DNA of 64,000 nt from Lebetimonas sp. JH292 (lineage in GTDB: Bacteria > Campylobacterota > Campylobacteria > Campylobacterales > Nautiliaceae). Both the position numbers and the translations under genes were made by a program. Numbering within the stretch: position 1 is the stretch's first letter; every line of letters starts with the position of its first letter. The stretch covers positions 319,001 to 383,000 of the forward strand of contig NZ_ATHQ01000001.1 of NCBI RefSeq assembly GCF_000523275.1, written 5' to 3'. The notes beneath the pieces were generated by a model, which saw nothing but the letters and a program-made list of their open reading frames with translations, did not search any database and had not been told where the DNA came from. Shown piece after piece: positions 54,350 to 63,163 of the stretch.

Positions 54350-56008
54350 TTATTTCAAATAGTATGCCGAATTAGCGGTCGAGAGCTCTTTTACAAGTTT
54401 TCTTAAATCAATAAACCCAAGATATTTCCCATTTTTATCAACAAACGGAACAAATCTGTTTCCTATAAGGCTTATCGCTTTAATCAACTCTTCCATAGAC
54501 GGATTTTCTTTTATACAAAAAGGTTCCCTGGTCATTATGTCTTTTATTTTTATGTTTTTTTTATGCAGCAGGACACTTTTTCTTATATCTGTAAGGGTAA
54601 CTATGCCTATTAATTTTTCCTCTTCATCTACTATAGGCAAAATTGCATACCTGCTTTTTTTTAAAATTTTTGAAGCCATATATACTGAGAGATTTTCTTT
54701 TAGGGGATTTATTTTCACTAAATATTTTTCCAGTTTACAGTTTTTTAAAAAGTTATAAATATCTTTATTATCAATATCTATACCTTTTTGAAGCAATGCC
54801 CTTTTAAAAAAAGAATCTCCCTGAAAACATGAAATTAAATAAACGCTGATGCTTGAAGCCACCAAAATAGGCAAAATCAACTGATAAGAATGGGTAAGTT
54901 CGGTTATAATAATTGAACTTCTAAGAGGTGTTTTTGTAATTCCGGCAAGCATTGAAGAAGCCCCCACCACCGCAAAAATTCTCGGATCTATCCCGTATTT
55001 TGTAAAAATATCTCCAAACCAGAAGCCTCCGAATGAACCTATAAAAATACTCGGAGACATTATTCCTCCAAAAAGCCCGCTTCCTATACTTAAAATAAGC
55101 CCTGCCGTTTTTGCGAGAAAAATTATTAAGATATAATCAAGTGAATAATTATTATTATTTAAAAGTGCGGTAATATGTTCATATCCCACTCCGGCACTTT
55201 CCGGGACAAATGCAACAATCATCCCTACAGCAAAACCTGAAAAAACAATATATCTGTGCCAGTAATGCCTGTTTTTTAACTTAAAAATTCTTAAATATTC
55301 AAGACCCTTTATAATTACAAGACACAACAAAGCAATAAAAACCGCCTCAAAAGGCACAAATATGACATATTCCTCATTCCAATGTAAATGAGGGACAATA
55401 AAAGCCGCAAAATTACCTATAAACTCCCTTGAAATAAAGGTTGCGGTTACAACCGAAACAATAAGGGGGATAATAACATATGAATTTATTTTACCGATTA
55501 TTATTTCAAGCCCCAAAAGCGCCCCGGCTATCGGTGCATTAAATGTTGCGGCAATGGCGGAAGCAATGGCGGCTCCCAGATAAATAGGAAAATTTATTTT
55601 CTCTATTTTCAGTTTTTCCAAAAAAACTTCGCTCAAAAGTCCTCCCATTTTTGCTATAGGGCCTTCCCTTCCGACAGGCACACCGAATCCTATGCTTACG
55701 CTTGTTAAAAACAGAACCAAAAAGCCTTTTATTTTGGAAAATTTACCTTTTAAAAGAATCACCTTTTTTGCAATAAGCTCAAGCGTGACATTTTCAGAAG
55801 ATATTTTAAATTTTTTTACCAAATAATCTGATATAAAAAACAAAAAAGGAACAGAAATCAAATAAAAATAATGGGTTTGAAAAATGTTCAGTTTATCATT
55901 TAAAAATGTAAAAATTTTTATCAGCCACCTGAATAAAATAGCTGAAAAACCGCCTATTGCCCCCAAAAGAAGAGGAATTATAAAAAAATGCCCCGTATTT
56001 TTAAGCAT
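54350..56008 (-). CDS. ClC-family chloride channel/antiporter with CBS pair
   Basis: A 552-residue protein: about ten membrane helices with the gating-glutamate motif GREGPIAKMG (about residues 113-122), then FGGIMSPSIFIGSFGG, and a C-terminal cytosolic CBS pair (ILKKSRYAILPIVDEE and IGNRFVPFVDKNG). The first selectivity motif (GSGIP) is not recognisable. It overlaps the upstream ClC gene by 8 bp, making a tandem pair. Chloride/proton exchange or fluoride export cannot be distinguished by eye. Confidence 0.88.
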   Translation of the reverse strand: MLKNTGHFFIIPLLLGAIGGFSAILFRWLIKIFTFLNDKLNIFQTHYFYLISVPFLFFISDYLVKKFKISSENVTLELIAKKVILLKGKFSKIKGFLVLFLTSVSIGFGVPVGREGPIAKMGGLLSEVFLEKLKIEKINFPIYLGAAIASAIAATFNAPIAGALLGLEIIIGKINSYVIIPLIVSVVTATFISREFIGNFAAFIVPHLHWNEEYVIFVPFEAVFIALLCLVIIKGLEYLRIFKLKNRHYWHRYIVFSGFAVGMIVAFVPESAGVGYEHITALLNNNNYSLDYILIIFLAKTAGLILSIGSGLFGGIMSPSIFIGSFGGFWFGDIFTKYGIDPRIFAVVGASSMLAGITKTPLRSSIIITELTHSYQLILPILVASSISVYLISCFQGDSFFKRALLQKGIDIDNKDIYNFLKNCKLEKYLVKINPLKENLSVYMASKILKKSRYAILPIVDEEEKLIGIVTLTDIRKSVLLHKKNIKIKDIMTREPFCIKENPSMEELIKAISLIGNRFVPFVDKNGKYLGFIDLRKLVKELSTANSAYYLK

Positions 56009-57389
56009 TTTTGTTTTTCATATGAGAATGTAGTGATTTCAAATCCCCTCTGAAAGGATTTTCAAGTCCAAGATAGAGACTGTAACCGAAACTTGTAAGA
56101 TAACTTGTAATAACAGCCGCCGTCATAGGTATCACAACATCATCATGACTCATTTCCGTAATCATTACAATTGCGGCAAGCGGTGTTTTTGCAGCCGCAC
56201 TCAAAGCAGCCCCCATACCGGCCAGTGTAAACATAGCAATTTCATCTGGAAAATAATTTCCGAAAATATTACCCACTGCAGCACCTATTATCAAAACAGG
56301 CAAAACAAGACCGCCGGGAATTCCAAAAGCCAGAGTAAAAGATGTTATAACTATTGTATATAAAATAAAGGCAATGTCCATTTTTATTGTAAAATGATTC
56401 TGGGCTAAATTTGAGAGAATTTCCATATTCGCAGGAGCAGAGAGTATATCGATATTATTGGTGGAATAATAAATTCCTATCAAAAAAGGAATTGAAATAA
56501 GCGTTCCGATTAACGGTCTTCTGTTGACAGGAATTATCCTTGATGTTTTTTGAAGAAAATGAAAAGTTATTGTATAAACATAAATAATTATTGAAATTAC
56601 AATTCCCATTAATATAATATACGGAATATCATTTAAATACCAAATAGGCTTTTTAACCAAATTGATAAATGCGTGATTACCCCTGAAAAATGAAAAAGTC
56701 AGATAACTCGTAATGGATGCAACAATCATAGGCACAAAAGGCCTGTAATCAAAATCATAAGTATTTTCAAGCTCCATTGCAAAAATTGAACTTCCAAGGG
56801 GCGCTTTCAGTAATGCCCCTGTAAAGGCGCCCCCTCCGATTAAACCAAGCATATTTTTAAATTTTCTTGAAAATCCGTATGCTTTGCCAAGCCACTCTCC
56901 TAAACCTACCCCCAGGAAAAAAGAAGGCCCTTCCCTTCCCGCGATAAACCCTCCGGATAAGGTGAAAATAGAAACTATAAGTTTTAATAAAAGAGTTTTA
57001 ACCTTTAAATAAAGAGGGGTTTTTAGATGTAAAACGGCAAAACCTATTCCAGGTCCCCCTATTTTTGAATCCTGGTTTAGGGCAAATCCGGTAATAACAG
57101 AAACCAAAAAAGGATAAATAAATAAATAAATTATATTGGTATTAAGATATTTGTTTATATGAACTATCAACAAATCCATAAAAGAGGCTATTACACCTGT
57201 AGTAATACCGATAGCAATGGCAAACGGGAGCCATTTACCGACAAAAAACAAAATTGAAAGCATATCCACTTTCATAACCTGGGAATGTATGATATTTTTA
57301 TATGTTTTTTTTATGTAATCAATGAAATCCAAATGCTCGTTTTTTCCAAGAATTAGTTTGGCAAAAAAATTTTCCAATTTTTCTTTCAT
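56001..57389 (-). CDS. ClC-family chloride channel/antiporter without CBS domains
   Basis: A 462-residue ClC protein. It has the gating motif GREGPSFFLGVGLGEW, the helix-F region LKAPLGSSIFAMELE and FGIPGGLVLPVLIIGAAVG. The first selectivity loop reads GGPGIGF in place of GSGIP. There is no CBS pair. Its end overlaps the second ClC gene by 8 bp, so the pair may form a heterodimer or serve two functions. Confidence 0.88.
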   Translation of the reverse strand: MKEKLENFFAKLILGKNEHLDFIDYIKKTYKNIIHSQVMKVDMLSILFFVGKWLPFAIAIGITTGVIASFMDLLIVHINKYLNTNIIYLFIYPFLVSVITGFALNQDSKIGGPGIGFAVLHLKTPLYLKVKTLLLKLIVSIFTLSGGFIAGREGPSFFLGVGLGEWLGKAYGFSRKFKNMLGLIGGGAFTGALLKAPLGSSIFAMELENTYDFDYRPFVPMIVASITSYLTFSFFRGNHAFINLVKKPIWYLNDIPYIILMGIVISIIIYVYTITFHFLQKTSRIIPVNRRPLIGTLISIPFLIGIYYSTNNIDILSAPANMEILSNLAQNHFTIKMDIAFILYTIVITSFTLAFGIPGGLVLPVLIIGAAVGNIFGNYFPDEIAMFTLAGMGAALSAAAKTPLAAIVMITEMSHDDVVIPMTAAVITSYLTSFGYSLYLGLENPFRGDLKSLHSHMKNKNA

Positions 57390-57432
57390 TTTTATCCCCT
57401 TGGGATATTATACAAAAATTAAAAATAAATTT

Positions 57433-57462
57433 AATAAAGTTTTAAAAAAAACTTTATTTTTT
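57433..57462 (-). terminator. Hairpin terminator after the 127-residue protein gene
   Basis: An 11-bp stem, AATAAAGTTTT and AAAACTTTATT, with a 4-base loop, about 20 bp after the minus-strand stop at 57482, and followed by further T-rich sequence. Symmetric, so it could work in both directions. Confidence 0.6.
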
Positions 57463-57481
57463 ATCTAAAAAGTAACAATTT

Positions 57482-57865
57482 TTATTTACACTGATAATAT
57501 ATGACTATCTGCTGGGAAGGTATTTTTAATGCGATTTGTGAAACGTTTTTATCTGCGAAAACAATTACCTGTTTATCTTTTGTTACATAAACGTCAAACT
57601 GGTTTTTTATAGTCTGTATATAAGGCAGTGTGTCGTTTTTATCACCTATTTTTAAAAACAAAGAATTATTTAAGGGTTTTATATCTATTTTGTATAAGTT
57701 CTTCAAATCTTTTCTAATCTGTTTATTTGTTTTTACATCATTGGGCACATTAAATATTTTCCCGTTTTTTTTAAACGCAAAACCGAGTGTTTCACAACTG
57801 TAATTTTGATTCAGGTTAAAACCAAAAGAAAATACTGCAATTAAAAATAAAAAAATTTTTTTCAT
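57482..57865 (-). CDS. Exported hypothetical protein
   Basis: A 127-residue protein with a clear signal peptide (MKKIFLFLIAVFSFGF). The mature part has two cysteines (NYSCETLGFAF near the start and YYQCK at the very end) that could form a disulphide joining both ends. Rich in Lys, Asn and Ile. Family not recognised. It lies 10 bp after the sir2 gene and has a hairpin terminator behind it. Confidence 0.65.
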   Translation of the reverse strand: MKKIFLFLIAVFSFGFNLNQNYSCETLGFAFKKNGKIFNVPNDVKTNKQIRKDLKNLYKIDIKPLNNSLFLKIGDKNDTLPYIQTIKNQFDVYVTKDKQVIVFADKNVSQIALKIPSQQIVIYYQCK

Positions 57866-57875
57866 AAATTTTCCT

Positions 57876-58667
57876 TTATAAATATTTTCTGATTTTTTTT
57901 AGCGCATCAAGAGCGCCTTTTTTAATCTCAATATCAGCCCCGTGACTCTCAAGCGGATTTATTCTGATAAGAGTAGCGCCAAAGCTGTTTTTTACTTTTT
58001 CGCTCATATTTCTAACGGTAGGCACTTCACTTCCGGCCCCTATTTCAATAATAACCAGATTATCAACCCTTTGAAGCCAATATTCAAATCTGGCAATCTG
58101 AAGATTTACTCTTTTTTCAATAAATCTGAAATCTCCAAACATTAAAATATTCGGTCTTGCTATTATGCCACAATTTTTGCATTTAGGAAAGTTTAAAGCT
58201 TCAAACTTTTCTTCATCAATTTCAATATTTTCATTGTTTTCCCAAATTTCACTGCTGCACGGTTTAGTGCATTGCAAATAATGAATACTGCCGTGAATTT
58301 CTACAATTTTAAGTTCGCTAAATCCGGCTTTTTGAAACTGAGAGTCAACATTTGAAGTAAAAACAAATTTATCCTGCGAAAGATTTAGTAAAATATTAAA
58401 GCCTTCATGCGGCGTGGTTTCTCTATACATTTTGAGTCTATGACTATAAAAAGCCCATGCTAGTTTTGGATTAATATCAAACCATTTTGGATTTGCCAAA
58501 GCTTCAAATGAAAGTCCAAGTTTTTTTGCTATAGGATAAGCTCTCCAAAATCCTTCTTTTCCTCTAAAATCAGGCAAACCACTATCAACCCCCATCCCGG
58601 CCCCGGCTGTTATTAATATATGGCTTGATTTTTTTATAGCTTCTGCGGCTTTTTTTATATTTTCCAT
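57876..58667 (-). CDS. cobB: Sir2-family NAD-dependent protein deacylase
   Basis: A 263-residue sirtuin: ITAGAGMGVDSGLPDFRG, TSNVDSQFQKAGF, catalytic His in EIHGSIHYLQC, and a zinc site of four cysteines (CTKPC and CKNC). The start is the ATG at 58667 (SD AAGGGGG). A longer frame from 58784 translates the upstream repeat (PLAKRRGGELLVVKYQVAKK), so it is spurious. Removes acyl groups from lysines using NAD+. Confidence 0.9.
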   Translation of the reverse strand: MENIKKAAEAIKKSSHILITAGAGMGVDSGLPDFRGKEGFWRAYPIAKKLGLSFEALANPKWFDINPKLAWAFYSHRLKMYRETTPHEGFNILLNLSQDKFVFTSNVDSQFQKAGFSELKIVEIHGSIHYLQCTKPCSSEIWENNENIEIDEEKFEALNFPKCKNCGIIARPNILMFGDFRFIEKRVNLQIARFEYWLQRVDNLVIIEIGAGSEVPTVRNMSEKVKNSFGATLIRINPLESHGADIEIKKGALDALKKIRKYL

Positions 58668-58673
58668 TTTCCC

Positions 58674-58846
58674 CCTTAATTTTCCATTTTTCAACTTTAT
58701 TGGCTTCTTGGCAACTTGATACTTGACTACTAACAACTCACCACCCCGCCGCTTTGCAAGCGGACGGACAGACTCAAAACTCACTACTCACCATTTTCAC
58801 CACTCACCATTTTCACCACTCACCATTTTCACCACTCACTATTTAA
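58674..58846 (-). repeat. Composite repeat region between moaA and sir2
   Basis: Minus strand from the moaA stop: TAAATAGTGAG, three copies of the 16-mer GTGAGTGGTGAAAATG, a GTGAGTA heptamer, a hairpin (CCGCTTGCAAAGCGG), GTGGTGAGTTGTTAGTAG, CAAGTATCAAGTTGCCAAGA, then GGAAAATTAAGG. It unites all module types seen elsewhere in the window. No gene is seen in it. Confidence 0.75.
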
Positions 58847-59803
58847 TCACCCTCCTGTCTCCCAAAACGCCCTGTCGCTTACTTTTTCTTCTTGCCAGTC
58901 ATTTTTTTCAGGCTTATTTTTTACAACATCTCTTAAAATTTCTGCAGCTTTTTGTATGTTTCCCCCTCTTATAGCCTCTTTTATATTATAACTTTCTGTA
59001 AAGAAAAGACACGGTATTAAATACCCCTCAGCCGTTAATCTGATTCTGTTGCAGCTTTTACAAAATTCTTCATTGTGAGGCTCGATAATACCAAATATAT
59101 TTCCGTCATTTAACATAAAATTCTTGCTCGCCTCGTTTTTTTTCGGAAGTTCTTTAAAAGAATATCTGCTCCTTATTTTTTCCAAAACTTCTTTTGAATC
59201 CACCCTTTTAATACCGGGATAAGCCCTCTCATTTTCCATAAACTCAATAAATCTGATTATCACATTTTTATTTTTTGCAAATTCCAGCAAATCCAAAATT
59301 TCATTATCGTTAATTCCCTTCATAACCACTGTATTTAATTTCACTTGAAATCCAACCTTTATTGCCTCGTCAATTCCTTCTAAAACATTATTCAAGCAGT
59401 CTCTCTGGGCTATTTTTTCGGCAACTTCAGGTTTTAGGGAATCTATTGAAATATTAACTCTTTTAAGCCCGGCATCTTTTAATCTTTTAGCATATTTTTT
59501 TAAATAATAACCATTTGTAGTAAGTGCTAAATCAAGCTCCGGTTTATAATCATGGAGCATTTTTACAAATTTATCCAAATCTTTTCTAACTAAAGGCTCT
59601 CCCCCTGTAAGTCTTATTTTTTTAACACCCTCATCAATGGCCAATTTTAAAAATTCAAACATTTCTTCATAACTTAATACATTTTCCTTAGGCTCCCATT
59701 CAAATGGGGTATTCGGCATACAATAAAGACACCTGAAATTACACCTACTTGTAACCGAAACCCGTATATAGTCTATTGTCCTGTTAAACGAATCTATTAA
59801 CAT
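58847..59803 (-). CDS. moaA: GTP 3',8-cyclase (molybdenum cofactor synthesis protein A)
   Basis: A 318-residue radical-SAM enzyme for molybdopterin synthesis, supplying NapA and NarB. N-terminal cluster CNFRCLYC and C-terminal cluster CKSCNRIRLTAEGYLIPC are complete, with the SAM-site RLTGGEPLVRKDL. The C-terminus ends in ETGG rather than the GG tail being internal; the terminal GG is required in MoaA, and is preserved here directly before the repeat array. Confidence 0.95.
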   Translation of the reverse strand: MLIDSFNRTIDYIRVSVTSRCNFRCLYCMPNTPFEWEPKENVLSYEEMFEFLKLAIDEGVKKIRLTGGEPLVRKDLDKFVKMLHDYKPELDLALTTNGYYLKKYAKRLKDAGLKRVNISIDSLKPEVAEKIAQRDCLNNVLEGIDEAIKVGFQVKLNTVVMKGINDNEILDLLEFAKNKNVIIRFIEFMENERAYPGIKRVDSKEVLEKIRSRYSFKELPKKNEASKNFMLNDGNIFGIIEPHNEEFCKSCNRIRLTAEGYLIPCLFFTESYNIKEAIRGGNIQKAAEILRDVVKNKPEKNDWQEEKVSDRAFWETGG

Positions 59804-59861
59804 AATTAGCCTTATATATAATTTTATATAGCGGATTGTAACATAAAAAATGAAAAAATGC

Positions 59862-59867
59862 TATAAT
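59862..59867 (+). promoter_or_regulatory. Extended -10 promoter of the DUF455 gene
   Basis: TGCTATAAT with the TATAAT at 59862-59867, about 19 bp before the ATG. No clear -35 at 17 bp. A short leader with SD AAAAAGG follows. Confidence 0.5.
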
Positions 59868-59885
59868 TTATAAAAAGGTTTTTAA

Positions 59886-60668
59886 ATGTATTCCATTTTG
59901 GAAAAAGCTATAATTTCAGCTGATGCCAGTGAAAAAGAAAAATTAATAAAAGAAATTAACGTTAATCCCGAATCAAAAGAAAAACCGAAATTTTTTGAAA
60001 AACCAAGCTACGCAAATTTTTGTAAAATTGTCCCTCCTGCCAATGTGCCAAGAAGAAAGGGATTTAAAACAGATGAAAAAAAAGCTGTTTTGCTTCATGC
60101 TTTAATTCATATAGAATATTCAGCTATTGATTTAGCTCTTGACGCCTGTTACAGGTTTAGAAATATGCCGGAAGGATTTTATATTGACTGGCTGGAAGTT
60201 GCCGCTGATGAAATTAAACATTTTAAACTTATAAATAATTTATTAGAAAAAACAGGGCATAAATACGGGGATTTTCCAGTTCATAATTCACTTTTTGAAG
60301 CAAGTCAGAAAACTCAGGATTTACTTAGCCGAATGGCAATAATTCCAAGATGGTATGAGGCAAACGGACTTGATGCAAATGAAAAAATAATCAGTAGACT
60401 ACAAAAATATAAAGACCCTTTTGCACAAGAAGTAATTGCAGTGCTTAAAATCATTTTAAAAGAAGAAATTCCTCATGTGAGCAAAGGAGACAAATGGTTT
60501 AAATGGATTTGTGAAAAAGAAAACTTAGAACCAATTGAAACATATTTTAATATAGTAGATAACTTTTTTAAAGACTGGAAGAAAAAAGATTTAAATGTAG
60601 CCGCAAGGCTAAAAGCCGGATTCAGCTGTGATGAGCTTAATATTTTAAGCGGAGAAAAAGTCTGTTAA
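59886..60668 (+). CDS. DUF455 ferritin-like protein
   Basis: A 260-residue helical protein of the DUF455 group with di-iron type residues: ALIHIEYSAIDLALDA (E and H), VAADEIKHFKLI (ExxH) and ILKEEIPHVSKGD (ExxxH). A redox or RNA-modifying role (MiaE relatives) is conceivable from the fold but unproven. It is divergent from moaA and its stop shares a TTAA with the convergent next gene. Confidence 0.85.
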   Translation: MYSILEKAIISADASEKEKLIKEINVNPESKEKPKFFEKPSYANFCKIVPPANVPRRKGFKTDEKKAVLLHALIHIEYSAIDLALDACYRFRNMPEGFYIDWLEVAADEIKHFKLINNLLEKTGHKYGDFPVHNSLFEASQKTQDLLSRMAIIPRWYEANGLDANEKIISRLQKYKDPFAQEVIAVLKIILKEEIPHVSKGDKWFKWICEKENLEPIETYFNIVDNFFKDWKKKDLNVAARLKAGFSCDELNILSGEKVC

Positions 60669-61264
60669 AAAATTCCGCACTCAACCCTTCCTCCGTCAGC
60701 CAAATCAGCCCTTATTACTTCAAAAATAAGTTTAAGATTTTGCGGTTTTTCCCCTGCAAGTTCTTTTTCCATATCACTTGTAACCGTATGGACTTTTTTT
60801 ATTGTAATGCTTTGTCCGGGGGCTAAATCCACATCTCTGTCTATATAATCCTGCAAAATTTTAACTTCGTCTTTATCTTCTATAATTAAATCACCTTTTA
60901 AATGAACTATTTTTTTAGGATATTTATTTGTAAGGGTATAAGTTAATGTATAATAAGGGATTACATCATCGTGATATTCATAAGAAAAATTACTGGCTTT
61001 TATATTTTTACAGCTATTAAGCACCAATTTATTTTCAAGCTCTTTTTTTTGAGTTTCTTGTTGTTTTTGAACCTGCTCTTGAATTTTTTGTTGAGATTGA
61101 TTTAACTCTTTTTTTAAACTTTCAATTTCTTTATCTCTCTGGTCAACTTTTTTTTCAAGCATATTCATTTTCTGAAGTATCAAATCAAGTTTTTTATTAA
61201 TATCATCGTTGTTTGCCGCAAACATAACTGAAGCGATTAACGCTATAGCAATTATTTTTTTCAT
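60665..61264 (-). CDS. Exported coiled-coil hypothetical protein
   Basis: A 199-residue protein with a signal peptide (MKKIIAIALIASVMFA), a long coiled coil (about residues 22-80; KKLDLILQKMNMLEKKVDQR then Gln/Glu-rich heptads), and a beta-rich C-terminal domain (YYTLTYTLTNKYPKKIVHLK) with two cysteines. It resembles coiled-coil periplasmic scaffolds; family not identified. It starts divergently from tetR. Confidence 0.65.
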   Translation of the reverse strand: MKKIIAIALIASVMFAANNDDINKKLDLILQKMNMLEKKVDQRDKEIESLKKELNQSQQKIQEQVQKQQETQKKELENKLVLNSCKNIKASNFSYEYHDDVIPYYTLTYTLTNKYPKKIVHLKGDLIIEDKDEVKILQDYIDRDVDLAPGQSITIKKVHTVTSDMEKELAGEKPQNLKLIFEVIRADLADGGRVECGIF

Positions 61265-61279
61265 TTTATTCCTTTTTTA

Positions 61280-61308
61280 TTGACATTTTAGCAAAAAAAT
61301 TTTATAAT
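61280..61308 (+). promoter_or_regulatory. Near-perfect sigma-70 promoter of the tetR-efflux operon
   Basis: TTGACA at 61280-61285 and TATAAT at 61303-61308 with a 17-bp spacer. Both hexamers match the consensus exactly. Such a strong promoter fits a unit held off by a repressor, whose palindrome follows at 61314. Confidence 0.8.
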
Positions 61309-61313
61309 TCAAT

Positions 61314-61331
61314 TTACTTATTAGTAAGTAA
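61314..61331. promoter_or_regulatory. TetR-type operator palindrome
   Basis: TTACTTA, TTAG, TAAGTAA: 7-bp perfect inverted repeat. It covers the predicted transcript start, so a bound repressor would block initiation. Similar TTAC...GTAA palindromes are used by TetR-family efflux repressors. Confidence 0.7.
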
Positions 61332-61339
61332 GGAAACAA

Positions 61340-61894
61340 ATGAAACAAAAAATTATTAAAACCGCTTTAAAACATTTTGCAATCAATGGTTATAAAAACA
61401 CATCTATGCAGGACATAGCTAAAGAGCTTAATATTACAAAACCTGCACTTTATTATCATTTTAAAAATAAAAATGATTTATATAATGCAATTTTTATTTA
61501 TTTTTTTTCATAATTGGAATTTAACATCTCAAGTGATATTTTTAAAAATTTAGAACATTATATTGATACCCTGGATAATTTTTTTAAAAAAGAGTCTCTC
61601 CTGGCAAAGCTGCTTTCAAAAGAAATATCATGTGAATTTAGAAATTTAAACGAAGAATCAGTTTCTATAATAAGTAAAATGATACAGGCTTTAAACAAAA
61701 TATTAAAAGACACAAATATAAATCCTTTTTTTATTCAAAATTTAATTATTTCATCTTTTACAACATATTTAAACACAATGGAAATCAGAAAAAAAATAAT
61801 CTCACTTATTACATGCTGTGAAATTTCAAGCGAATTTGATTTAAAAAAAGAACTGATTTTAACAATAACAAATTATATAAAGGCGAAACAATGA
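61340..61894 (+). CDS. TetR-family repressor with in-frame stop
   Basis: The ATG at 61340 (SD AAGGAAAC) starts a 57-residue frame with the complete TetR helix-turn-helix (SMQDIAKELNITKPALYYHF), ended by TAA at 61511-61513. The same frame continues as 61514-61894 with a helical ligand-binding-like domain. The whole would be about 184 residues. Either a true nonsense mutation, which would leave a DNA-binding fragment unable to dimerise and derepress the efflux genes, or a read error in the T8 run next to it. Overlaps tolC by 4 bp. Confidence 0.8.
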
Positions 61895-63163
61895 AAAAAT
61901 TATCTTTCGGATTAATTTTGGCGATTTCTCTGAATGCCACAAATTTAAACGAACTTTTTAATGCAATCAAAAAAACACCCGATACAAAAATTGACAATCT
62001 ATTAATCAAAAAAACAAAAACTCTAAAAAAAGAAATAATTGGCAGTCTGTATCCCAGTGTTTCAATTTTTGCCAGTAGCGAGCATTTTTCATCTCCAACA
62101 AATATAAAACCCCTGCCTCCAACTAAATCACAACAAATTGGAATGCAGCATGGAGGTTATTGGTTTTCTCAAAATATAAATAAAATCGGCTTTTCTGCTT
62201 CTATGCCAATTTTTGTAAAAAATATATACGATACTAAAAGCAAAATTTCCCATCTGTTAATTGCAAGCAAATATAAAGCAAAAATTAATCTTTTAAAAAG
62301 AGAAAGTCTATTAATTACACTTCTTAGTAAATACAACTATTTAATAAAATTAAAAAAAGCTTTAAATGATGAAAAAAATTCAATTGAAACAACTCTTAAT
62401 GCCATTAATGTTGGTGTAAAAGTTGGAAGAATTCCGGCATTTAACGCTCTAAGATTAAAAGATGCCTTAAATCAGATAAATATAAAAATCTCAGGCATTA
62501 ATACACAAATCGATTCCAAACGGTTACAGAAAATTTTATAAATTAACAAAAATAAAATTAAATAAACCGTTACCAATTGAAATAGACTCAAATATTCAAA
62601 AAAAATCTTTTTTAGCTGTTAAACCTTTAAAAGAAAATTTAAAAGCAAGTGAATATGATGTAAAAACAGCAAAAGATTCATTCTGGCCAAAACTTATGCT
62701 ACAAGTAAAAGGATACAGGGCATTTGCTAATGCATATAACAATGATGAACATTTAGCACTAAACTATGCAAGCGCTGGAATTTATATTAGTTGGAATATT
62801 TTTAACAAAAAAAACAATGCTGAAATAGAAAAAGCAAAAATAGACAAACTAAAAAATGCCCTAACAATACAAAAAACAATAAAAGATTTAAATGCAAATG
62901 TTTTAAAAATAACAGCATCTCTTAAAGAGATTAAAAAATCAATTTCTTTAGCTCAAAATTCAATTGAAATAAGAGAAGAGCTATTAAAAGGAGCAAAAGC
63001 GGCGTTTAAATTAAATAGAATGACAGTAGATGATTATTTAAAATATGAAGACAATTTAGCATTTGCTAAAGCCAACTTAGCAAATCTGATAGCAAACAAA
63101 AACTCATTAATCGCTAACTTAGCATTTATTTATGGAAATAACTTAGAAAGGATATTCAAATGA
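61891..63163 (+). CDS. TolC-family outer-membrane efflux protein, one frameshift
   Basis: A signal peptide starts the first frame (61891-62541). One extra base near 62518-62534 breaks it; the next frame then reads KFYKLTKIKLNKPLPIEI and SFWPKLMLQVKGYRAF through to 63163. The repaired protein of about 423 residues has two helical repeats with coiled-coil parts (RIPAFNALRLKDALNQI; RMTVDDYLKYEDNLAFAK) typical of TolC/OprM. It overlaps the adaptor gene as ATGA. Likely a sequencing error. Confidence 0.85.

Noticed and set aside
58667-58784. Sir2 start at 58784
   Set aside because: The extra 39 residues are a translation of repeat sequence, and a good ribosome site precedes the ATG at 58667.
58779-58846. 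Tandem repeats as a CRISPR array
   Set aside because: Units are 7 and 16 bp with no unique spacers, and no cas genes are present.
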